This document shows, piece by piece, positions 24,485-32,002 of a stretch of DNA of 64,000 nucleotides. Position 1 is the stretch's first letter, and every line of letters begins with the position of its first letter. The stretch covers positions 186,001 to 250,000 of the forward strand of contig NZ_WNKF01000002.1 in the NCBI RefSeq assembly GCF_010119225.1, in the 5' to 3' direction. The notes under the pieces are model-generated. The model was not told the DNA's origin, did no database searches, and saw only the letters and a list, made by a program, of their open reading frames with translations. The position numbers and the translations under genes were made by a program. The DNA is from Cyclobacterium roseum. GTDB taxonomy: Bacteria > Bacteroidota > Bacteroidia > Cytophagales > Cyclobacteriaceae.

Positions 24485-26845
24485 ATGTGGAAAAACTACC
24501 TTACCATCGCCTGGCGAAACATTAGCCGAAAAAAAAGCGACACCTTCATCCATGTAGCTGGCCTGGGAATCGGCATGGCCGCCTCCATCCTAATCCTTAT
24601 ATGGGTACAGTTTGAAATGTCTGTGGACCGCTTTCATGAAAATACAGATAGGGTCTATGCCGTCTGGAGAAATGCTGGAATGCAAGGGGAGGTTTTTACC
24701 TGGGACTATACCCCTGCCCCCTACGCCCCTGCCATGAAGGCACAGTTTCCCGAGGTGGAAGAAGTAGCAAGGATTACGGAATGGGACCAGCAGCTTTTGA
24801 CGGTAGGGGAAAATAACTTTTATGAAGAAGCTACTTTTACGGACCCGGGTTTTTTTAAGCTTTTTAGTTTTGAAGTACTGGCAGGCGACCCCATAGCGGC
24901 ACTAAATGAGCCAGGATCAGTTGTGCTTACCGAATCCGTCGCTAAAAAGCTCTTTGGAAAACGCTCTGCAATGGGTGGCATTGTCACCGTGGCGAAACAA
25001 CTGGATTTTGAAGTAAAAGCAATTATCAAAGATTTACCGGAGAACACAGACTTCCCCTTTACTGTATTTTTGCCTTTTAAAAAGATCGAATCATTGGGCT
25101 GGGTGGACGATTTTTGGGGGAATAATTCCTACCGAACCTTTGCCCTTTTAAATGAACGGGCAGACCTGTCGGCTTTCAATGAAAAATTTTCGGACTTTAC
25201 GGTGAGGAATTCTGAATTAGAAGCCATTTCAGATTTTCTTTTCCCCATGCGCGACCTCCATCTCTATTCGAAGTTTGAAAATGGTAAGTCTGTAGGCGGA
25301 AAAATAGAAATGATCCGGATGTTTGGTATTATTTCCATCATCGTTTTGCTTATCGCGGCGATCAATTTTGTAAACCTAAGTACAGCTCAAAGTGATCAAC
25401 GATCCAAAGAAGTAGGCATCCGGAAAATCTCCGGGGCGGGCAGGGGGATGTTGATCGGACAATTCCTGGCCGAATCCATTTTAATTGCGCTTGCTGCTTA
25501 CTTGCTGGCCATCGTTATGGTTTCGCTTTCTTTTTCCTGGTTTAAAAATCTGGTGGGGCAGGAGTTGGCCAACCCCTTTAATCAACCCTATTTTTGGGTA
25601 ATTTCTGTCATTTATGTCTTTGTCACAGGAGTATTGGCAGGTGCGTATCCTGCATTCTTATTAAGTGCTTTCAAGCCTGTAACCATTTTTAAGTCGCAAA
25701 TGGGGACAAAGCGGGGGCTTGGGTTAAAGCCCCGTGAGATCCTGGTGGTTTTTCAATTTGCCGTGGTGGTCACCCTCATCTCATGTGCCTGGGTCGTTCA
25801 GGATCAGATACGCTATGTTCAAAACAGGGATATGGGAATCGATAAAGATCTGCTCATTTTCCATCCGGTGACGGCCAGCATAAGAAAAAATAAAGTGGCG
25901 CTTCGCAATGAGTTGTTGGCGCTCCCTGAGGTAACTGCAGTAAGTTACACCTTTTCTCCTTTGACCAATATTTACAGTGACACGGATGGCATGGAATGGC
26001 AGGGCAAGAATCCGGATTTCAAGCCAAATATTAGCCGGATGGGCGCCGATGCCAACCTGGTAAAAACAGCTGGCATGACCTTGACCGCTGGCAGGGACAT
26101 CGATATCTATACGTATGCCAGCGATAGCCTTTCGGCAATAGTCAACGAAAAAGCCGTGGAAGTGATGGGCTTGAATGATCCAATCGGTCAGGTAGTCAAG
26201 GATGATGCCTTTGAGTTCACCATTGTGGGCGTTGTGAAGGATTTTATTGTGGAATCCCCATTCGATGAGGCACATCCGATAATGGTGATGGGCCCAAAGC
26301 GCCAGTTGAATTTCATTCATATCCGGTTTGCCGAAAATGCAGACTATGGGAATTCACTGGCCAGTGTGGAGACCCTTTTCGATAAGTTCAATCCCGATGC
26401 ACCCTTTGAATATAAATTTGTAGCTGAGGAACATGCCCGGAAATTCAAGTCTCAGGAACGCAGTGCGAATCTTACCGCTCTTTTTACCGGCCTGGCGGTG
26501 ATCATCTCCGGCATGGGGCTTTTTGGCCTGGCGAACTTTATCGCGGAGCGAAGAAAAAAGGAAATTTCCGTTCGAAAAGTACTGGGAGCTTCCATCACAA
26601 GTGTCGTGGGCATGTTATCGTCTGAATTCTCCCGGTTAGTTCTAATCTCGGTGGTCATTGGCATTCCGGTAACCTGGTACTTGATGAGCAACTGGCTGGC
26701 GACTTTCGCCTACCGGACCAGTATTGATTGGACCTTGTTCCTTTGGACGGGCGGCCTGACGCTTGTGATTGCCTTGTTGACCGTGAGTTCTCAGGCGATC
26801 AAAGCGGCATTGGTAAATCCTGCGGAGACGCTGAAAAGCGAGTAG
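24485..26845 (+). CDS. ABC transporter permease (FtsX/MacB-type, two FtsX domains)
   Basis: A 786-residue protein from the ATG at 24485 (MWKNYLTIAWRNISRKK); a TTG eight codons upstream is less likely. Layout: N-terminal membrane helix (IHVAGLGIGMAASILILIWV), periplasmic MacB_PCD-like region, FtsX core with three helices (about 280-420, SDQRSKEVGIRKISGAG), a second periplasmic region, and a C-terminal FtsX core ending GLFGLANFIAERRKKEISVRKVLGAS...NPAETLKSE. This is the long Bacteroidetes type in which both half-permeases sit in one chain. No ATPase gene lies beside it, so the ATP-binding partner would be encoded elsewhere. Such transporters export peptides, lipids or antimicrobials; the substrate is not evident. 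Confidence 0.92.
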   Translation: MWKNYLTIAWRNISRKKSDTFIHVAGLGIGMAASILILIWVQFEMSVDRFHENTDRVYAVWRNAGMQGEVFTWDYTPAPYAPAMKAQFPEVEEVARITEWDQQLLTVGENNFYEEATFTDPGFFKLFSFEVLAGDPIAALNEPGSVVLTESVAKKLFGKRSAMGGIVTVAKQLDFEVKAIIKDLPENTDFPFTVFLPFKKIESLGWVDDFWGNNSYRTFALLNERADLSAFNEKFSDFTVRNSELEAISDFLFPMRDLHLYSKFENGKSVGGKIEMIRMFGIISIIVLLIAAINFVNLSTAQSDQRSKEVGIRKISGAGRGMLIGQFLAESILIALAAYLLAIVMVSLSFSWFKNLVGQELANPFNQPYFWVISVIYVFVTGVLAGAYPAFLLSAFKPVTIFKSQMGTKRGLGLKPREILVVFQFAVVVTLISCAWVVQDQIRYVQNRDMGIDKDLLIFHPVTASIRKNKVALRNELLALPEVTAVSYTFSPLTNIYSDTDGMEWQGKNPDFKPNISRMGADANLVKTAGMTLTAGRDIDIYTYASDSLSAIVNEKAVEVMGLNDPIGQVVKDDAFEFTIVGVVKDFIVESPFDEAHPIMVMGPKRQLNFIHIRFAENADYGNSLASVETLFDKFNPDAPFEYKFVAEEHARKFKSQERSANLTALFTGLAVIISGMGLFGLANFIAERRKKEISVRKVLGASITSVVGMLSSEFSRLVLISVVIGIPVTWYLMSNWLATFAYRTSIDWTLFLWTGGLTLVIALLTVSSQAIKAALVNPAETLKSE

Positions 26846-26920
26846 GATTGTCTGGAGACGGGTGATGGGGTGATCATTCAAAAATTTGTATACCCTATAT
26901 GAAATTGCCATAAAGTACTC

Positions 26921-27340
26921 CTATCCTAATACCCTCAATAGGTCAGAAGGGCTGTATATGGGTAAATACCGTGAAGACAACTTGATAAAATTCTTGTCCA
27001 AAGTAACTATTGCGTTCATCTCGTATTCAACGGCAATGAAATAGTGAATGGCATCCTCAATGTCCCGATGTTCTGATTTTAAAGCGTTCAGTACTGTTTT
27101 TTTAGTCCCTTCCAGTAGTTGAAACTTTAAAATAATCATCTCTAAAACCTCTTTTGCTACCTCCACCCCTTTTGCCGATGTCAGATAATAAGCACAGATT
27201 TGAAGTATTGATACAGTTACATATCCCTCCACCGTTTTATTGTCAATCAGGCTAAATAATTTTTCAATTTTTTCTGGGTGGGGGTTTCGCTCAAGAAAAA
27301 AATCCAAAAGAACATTGGCATCAAACAGCATTTTGTTCAT
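26921..27340 (-). CDS. PIN-domain toxin of a type II toxin-antitoxin pair
   Basis: A 139-residue protein from the ATG at 27338-27340 (MNKMLFDANVLLDFFLERNPHPEK). PIN nucleases cut RNA with a cluster of acidic residues. Visible here are Asp 7 in LFDANVLLDFF, a second acidic site in RDIEDAIHYFIA (about 97-103), and Asp in AIVTLDKNF. It overlaps the ribbon-helix-helix antitoxin gene upstream by 20 bp, antitoxin first, the usual order for neutralised toxins. It sits on the opposite strand between two permease genes. Length and motifs look intact, so it is probably functional. Confidence 0.85.
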   Translation of the reverse strand: MNKMLFDANVLLDFFLERNPHPEKIEKLFSLIDNKTVEGYVTVSILQICAYYLTSAKGVEVAKEVLEMIILKFQLLEGTKKTVLNALKSEHRDIEDAIHYFIAVEYEMNAIVTLDKNFIKLSSRYLPIYSPSDLLRVLG

Positions 27341-27587
27341 TAGACGCTTTTGTTTTGTAATACTCTTTTTTAAAATCAAAATCGGTTGGAAAATCTACCT
27401 TGGATTTTGGCAAGGTTTTCACATATGCTACAAGGGACATTTCTTTAGTAAGCGTGGATGGCCGCTTCAATAATTCCTCAAAGTGCTCTTCGACAATTTG
27501 GGATAGACTGATTTGCTTCAGATCCGCATATCGTTTTATTTTTTTGATCAGTTCATCGTTGACCGTGATGTTTAGTCGCTTTTTCAT
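27321..27587 (-). CDS. DUF6364-like ribbon-helix-helix antitoxin
   Basis: An 88-residue protein started at the ATG at 27585-27587 (MKKRLNITVNDELIKKIKRYADLKQISLSQIVEEHFEELL). The first 45 residues form a beta-strand plus two helices typical of RHH/Arc DNA-binding antitoxins of the DUF6364 type. The Lys-rich C-terminal half would wrap the PIN toxin encoded downstream. Antitoxins of this kind repress their own promoter. A palindromic element with TATGCGCATA lies immediately upstream and is a plausible operator. Confidence 0.85.
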   Translation of the reverse strand: MKKRLNITVNDELIKKIKRYADLKQISLSQIVEEHFEELLKRPSTLTKEMSLVAYVKTLPKSKVDFPTDFDFKKEYYKTKASNEQNAV

Positions 27588-27599
27588 ATTTTCAAACCT

Positions 27600-27632
27600 C
27601 TTATGCGCATAAATATAGTTAATACGCATAAG
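27600..27632 (-). promoter_or_regulatory. Palindromic operator of the TA pair
   Basis: TTATGCGCATAA (27601-27612) is a perfect 12-bp palindrome, and CGCATAAG (27625-27632) repeats a half-site. It starts 13 bp upstream of the antitoxin start, the expected position for autoregulation by a ribbon-helix-helix protein. Confidence 0.55.
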
Positions 27633-27777
27633 AAAGTCAATAAATTAATTGGGTTGTTTCCAAGGTGCCAGGGTCCTATATTTCCTTTTGGTTCGAGGCT
27701 GATATACGCACCCGAAATTCCAATGGATCGGCTCGAAATTAATTAATTTGATAATTTCCAGATAATTCGCCCGACAG

Positions 27778-27870
27778 CGGACGTTTTTGTTCGTTTGGGA
27801 AATCATAATACCAGTGAATGGGGCCTTTTATACAATTTCAGTAGGAATTTCAATGGCATGGTAGTAGTAA
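27778..27870 (+). promoter_or_regulatory. Inverted repeat plus TGGCA promoter-like element, permease 2
   Basis: CGGACG-TTTT-TGTTCG (27778-27793) is an imperfect 6-4-6 dyad matching those before permeases 1 and 3. It is followed after 61 bp by TGGCATGGTAGTAGTA with GG at 27855-27856. The -12 position reads GT in place of GC. The string TGGCATGG-N-AGTAG is shared with permease 1. Confidence 0.5.
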
Positions 27871-27958
27871 ACAGAATGGAAAGATAAAATCGGGATGGAT
27901 TTGTTTGGATTGGGAATAACTGGAAACGGATGCCTGATTTAGTCAAATCACAACAAAT

Positions 27959-30402
27959 ATGACCATGGTAAAAAATTTCTTTAAAATCGCCTTTCGCTAT
28001 CTCTGGCAAACCAAAATAAGCTCTACCATACACATAGGAGGGCTGGCCATTGCCATGGCGGCGGCTGTGCTTATTCTTCTTTGGAGTCAAAATGAGCTGC
28101 GCTTTGACAACTATTATCCGGATGCAGAACGGATTTACCTAAGAGCTGATTACGACACAATTAAAGCAGAATACCCATTTGGTGGGACTTCCCAATACCC
28201 TGCTTTCGAGGCCATTCAAGAGAAGGTACCTGAAATAGAGCAAATGGCAATGGCCGGTATTAATGTAGGGAGAAAGGTTTTAGAAATCAATGGCCACCAA
28301 TTCAAAGAACCAAATGCCCTGATCGTGGGCAAGGACTGGATTGACATGTTTGATTATAAAGTTCACCGGGGAAGCATGGACTATTTTTTCAATAATCCCC
28401 GTTCCGTTATCCTGACAAGGTCCAAAGCAGCCAAGTATTTTGGAGACTTGCCCCCATTACAACAAACCCTTTACATTGATTCAATCCCCTATACTGTAGC
28501 TGCCATTATTGAGGATATACCTGCCAACTCTTCTTTCCAGCAGGATGTCCTGGTTTCAAATTCCTTTTACAACGAAAGAAAGGGGGATTCTGATGACACA
28601 AAATCTTGGGGCATTTTTTCTCAACTTATGTTTATAAAGTTGTACCAAGGTGCTTCTGTTAAGGAAGCAGAGAAAAAAATAAGTGAAATCATAACCAATA
28701 ATCGGCCGAAATGGATGGCCGATTCACCTAGAAAATCCAAATTGGTTGCGCTTACGGATTTACATTTTGACAGGGACCTCCTTGATCAGACCATTCCTCA
28801 TGGGAATACCCTCAACCTATGGGTATTTTCCATTCTGGCTATATTACTGCTTGGCGTAGCCAGTGTCAATTTTGTTAACCTGTCCATTGCCAGGATCGGT
28901 ACCCGTTTAAAGGAAATCGGGATTCGAAAAATTGTGGGAGCGTCCAAACATCATTTGTTTGTCCAGGTAATGGTGGAAACCTTCTTGTCGATCATCATGG
29001 CAGCAGGGGTAACGTTGTTGTTGGTTTTATTGGTTCTTCCTGAGTTCAATGCGTTTGTAGAAAGAAACCTTGTACTCAACCTGATGAATCCTCATGTTTT
29101 ACTGTTAATTCTGGGGATAGTTGTTTTGGTTTTCATTCTAACCAGCCTATATCCAGCTATGGTTTTGGCTACGTTGAAGCCGATAGGGTTGCTTAAAAAT
29201 CAGGTGTTGACAGTCGTCAGGGATTCAGAAAAGCGTTAGTTACAGGCCAACTTGTATTTACCATTGTGCTGCTTGTGGGCATTGTTACCATCCATTATCA
29301 ATTTGCCTTTATACAGCAGCAAACCGAAAGTTACCAAAAGGAACAGGTATTTAGGTTACATGTACGCTTGCCTTTAGGCTTTGGATTTGGTGATGAGGAT
29401 GCAAAAGAACGCCATTGGACCCGGGTGAATAGTATTAAAACCAATTTACTTGCAAGTAGTGCCATTCAGTCGGTTTCTCAAGTCAATGGTACCTCAGTGG
29501 TGGATGACAAATGGAAACAGCCTGTTGATATTTCCTGGTCTGGGTACCCGAAAACCCAGGAAACTGTTGACGCAGTGATGATTTGGGCAGACGAGGATTA
29601 TGCCGAATTGGCCAACCTAACCCTGGTCGCTGGTCGCTGGTTTGAGTCCGAAAATGAGGCCGACCGCTTCAATTTTATCATCAATGAAACCGCTGTTAAA
29701 ATTTTCGGACTTGAGGAACCTGTAGTGGGCACCGCGTTTTCTACCATTTCATATCAGACCGGATCAGAAGAAATGGGTAGTATTATTGGAGTAGTAAAGG
29801 ACTATCATCACAAGAGTTTACATGAAAAAATCGACCCAGTCGTATTTTCGCTTGACCCCTATGGAGGTTCTTCTTATTTGGTTAAGGTAAATGCGGAAAA
29901 TCCAACTCAGGCACTGGACCATACAAAAAAAGTATGGAATGATTTTTCCCCAGAGCATCCATTTGAATATTCGTTTCTGGATGAGGAATTTGACAGGCTG
30001 TACAAAGAGGACCGAAGGGCTTTGACGATGAGTATGACATTTGGTGGATTAAGCATTCTTCTATCCAGTTTAGGTCTGTTGGGAATGATCACCGTATCTG
30101 TCCAACAGCGCACCAAAGAAATAGGTATCCGCAAAGTGATGGGTGCTAATGTTACAGTGATACTGGCACTTCTTGGCAAAGATTTTATAAAACTGGTATT
30201 GGTTGCAATCATCATCGCTTCACCTATTGCCTGGTATGTCATGGACCGTTGGCTGGAAAATTTCGCTTACCGGATTGGTATAGACTGGTGGATATTTGCG
30301 GTGGCGGGGCTGGTAGCGATGGTGATTGCCTTGTTGACCTTAAGCTTCCAAACCATCAGGGCAGCTGTTGCCGATCCAGTCGAGGCATTGAGAAGTGAAT
30401 AA
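27959..30402 (+). pseudogene. ABC transporter permease (FtsX/MacB-type), broken by a frameshift
   Basis: Two open frames, 27959-29239 and 29266-30402, together make one long FtsX permease of about 815 residues like its neighbours. The first half begins MVKNFFKIAFRYLWQTKISSTIHIGGL and ends after the first FtsX core (LKPIGLLKNQVLT). The second half holds the second core and ends NPV-like VADPVEALRSE. Around 29210-29215 the frame slips: reading on in the other frame gives RQGFRKALVTGQLVFTIVLL, the expected continuation, so one base is missing (or two extra). It is either a true null allele or a sequencing error. The rest is well conserved, so any inactivation is recent. Confidence 0.85.
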
Positions 30403-30471
30403 TAATAATTATCCAAATTTATTCCTTTCAAAAGTCCAAAGAATGGACACCATTCACGGCTTCGGTTGCTC

Positions 30472-30906
30472 TCATAAAATTTTACCATAAAATTCCAATG
30501 GGTGAAATACTGGAAGCATAGGTGAAGTGAATTTGTAATGCTTTGTCTTTCTGGTAATAAAGTAATCCGCACCAGAATGCAGCGCAGTATAGTATTGCAG
30601 CGCATCTTCTTTAACCTTGAATGGCGATGCCAAAGCTTCCAATATTATTGGTTTACCGCCATTGACCACATTACATGCCCCAATAAAATTCAATATTTTT
30701 GAGGATGCATCAGCTAACTTATAAATTTCAAAGGACAGGTAAATCAGGTTGGCAATGCTGCTTTCAGCAATTTGAAGGGCAATTTGGTCCTTGGAAGCCA
30801 TTTCAAGCAATTTGATAGCATTTTCGAAATGGGGTTCCCGTTTAGAAATGATATCAAAAGCAACATCTGTGTCAAGAAAAACTTCAGGCAAACTTCCTTT
30901 TAACAT
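30472..30906 (-). CDS. PIN-domain toxin of a second TA pair
   Basis: A 144-residue PIN-domain protein starting MLKGSLPEVFLDTDVAFDIISKREPHFENAIKLLEMA. FLDTDVAFDII supplies the first catalytic Asp. VKEDALQYYTALHSGADYFITRKTKHY supplies the downstream acidic residues and the conserved ADYFITR strand. Predicted role: toxin ribonuclease restrained by the antitoxin encoded upstream, whose 3' end it overlaps by 23 bp. It is similar in organisation to the pair at 26.9-27.6 kb but not a recent duplicate. Convergent with the frameshifted permease. Confidence 0.83.
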   Translation of the reverse strand: MLKGSLPEVFLDTDVAFDIISKREPHFENAIKLLEMASKDQIALQIAESSIANLIYLSFEIYKLADASSKILNFIGACNVVNGGKPIILEALASPFKVKEDALQYYTALHSGADYFITRKTKHYKFTSPMLPVFHPLEFYGKIL

Positions 30907-31135
30907 GGGATTTAATCAATTCCTTATTCTCTTTTGTGGGCAAGCTCTTTGAGGTTTCAAGCATTTGAAGTAATCTTTCAGCTGCGCGTTGGGGCTCAGT
31001 TTTAATTTCGTTGGAACCTTCTTCTTCAAAAATTTCCTCAAACATTCGGGAAAGGGAAATCCCCTTGTTTTTTGCCCTTCTTTTGGCCGCATCTATGATG
31101 CTCTTTTTTACGGTTAGGGTCAATTTTGTTTTCAT
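30884..31135 (-). CDS. DUF6364-like antitoxin
   Basis: An 83-residue protein beginning MKTKLTLTVKKSIIDAAKRRAKNKGISLSRMFEEIFEEE. The strand-helix-helix start is typical of DUF6364/RHH antitoxins. The C-terminal part (ERLLQMLETSKSLPTKENKELIKSHVKRKFA) would bind the PIN toxin. It overlaps the toxin gene downstream and is preceded by a palindrome-rich promoter region, suggesting autoregulation. Confidence 0.83.
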   Translation of the reverse strand: MKTKLTLTVKKSIIDAAKRRAKNKGISLSRMFEEIFEEEGSNEIKTEPQRAAERLLQMLETSKSLPTKENKELIKSHVKRKFA

Positions 31136-31148
31136 GGTTCTTATGTCA

Positions 31149-31177
31149 CATACGTGTTTAAGAAAATATACGTATTA
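31149..31177 (-). promoter_or_regulatory. ATACGT repeats upstream of the antitoxin
   Basis: CATACGTG (31149-31156) and the palindrome ATACGTAT (31169-31176) repeat one core 19 bp apart, starting 14 bp upstream of the antitoxin start. Candidate autoregulatory operator for the 30884-31135 antitoxin. Confidence 0.4.
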
Positions 31178-31336
31178 ACTACTTTAAAACTGTTGTCAAA
31201 ATTTAAAACTGCCCGGTCAATCAGGACTACGATGTGCCATTATAGAAATCTGCTAAATATGCCTTTGGTCAATTTCCAATGGAGGATTGAAGGTTTTTTG
31301 TAAATGAAATCTATTATACTTTCCTTATATTTGGTA

Positions 31337-31738
31337 ATGAAAATACCATTCTTGACCTATGGATTAAATGAAAAAGAGTACCTGGCAGTAATGAAAACGG
31401 TGGAGTCGCTGTTGGAAAAAGCAACTTTGAAAGGGGGGTTCCATAAACTAACAAAAGGGGAAACAAAGATGTTGTCGGACCTTTCTAAACTAGCTGAAGC
31501 CTATGAAGACAATACAATGGAACTTATGCCAATCAAACCCAATACGTTACGGCAAGCATTAGAACTGAAGATGGTAGAGCTTGAGTTCACTCAAGAACGA
31601 CTGGCTGAGGTTTTGGGTATTGGTGCACCAAAACTGTCCCAGATATTAACCGGTAAACGGGAACCTGATGTTGCCTTCTTAAAAGCCGCACACAAAAAAC
31701 TCAATATGGATGCTGAATTTTTGTTAACGCATGTATAA
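31337..31738 (+). CDS. HigA-like XRE-family antitoxin, orphan
   Basis: A 133-residue protein from the ATG at 31337; an ATG at 31304 would add 11 residues. It has the two-part HigA layout: an N-terminal helical part with KLTKGETKMLSDLSKLAEAYEDN, then a C-terminal helix-turn-helix, LRQALELKMVELEFTQERLAEVLGIGAPKLSQILTGKREPDVAFLKAAHKKLNMD. Such antitoxins normally follow a HigB/RelE toxin gene. The 168 bp upstream contains no HigB-like frame, only a short open run ending at 31303. It may be an orphan regulator or the survivor of a lost pair. Confidence 0.8.
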   Translation: MKIPFLTYGLNEKEYLAVMKTVESLLEKATLKGGFHKLTKGETKMLSDLSKLAEAYEDNTMELMPIKPNTLRQALELKMVELEFTQERLAEVLGIGAPKLSQILTGKREPDVAFLKAAHKKLNMDAEFLLTHV

Positions 31739-31872
31739 TTGCTTCTTGGTGTAGTTAATCGGTATTAACAAAACCTAAATCAGGTAAGTATCAAATTGGT
31801 TTGGGGTTTCGTCAGCAGGTTATTAAGTCTAATTCAATTTCTTTTTTCCTCAATATTAAAATCGCCCGTTCA

Positions 31873-31965
31873 CGGACATTTTTGTCCGAAAATCAACTTA
31901 AAGAAACCGATAAGCAGCCCGAAACGGCTGTATACCTACTTTTTCCTTGGCATAAAACTCGCAAA
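31873..31965 (+). promoter_or_regulatory. Inverted repeat plus sigma-54-type promoter, permease 3
   Basis: CGGACA-TTTT-TGTCCG (31873-31888) is a perfect 6-4-6 inverted repeat. Exactly 60 bp further on TTGGCATAAAACTCGCA has GG at 31949-31950 and GC at 31961-31962. The GG-N10-GC spacing is that of a sigma-54 -24/-12 promoter. The repeat would then sit near -90, a usual site for an enhancer-binding activator. The start codon is 40 bp past the -12 element. Confidence 0.65.
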
Positions 31966-32002
31966 CACACCTTTTAAAATTGCCTGCTTTGGTTAATGTG
32001 CT

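Noticed and set aside
29205-29275. Programmed ribosomal frameshift in the second permease
   Set aside because: There is no slippery heptamer, and the neighbouring permeases need no shift. An indel explains it more simply.
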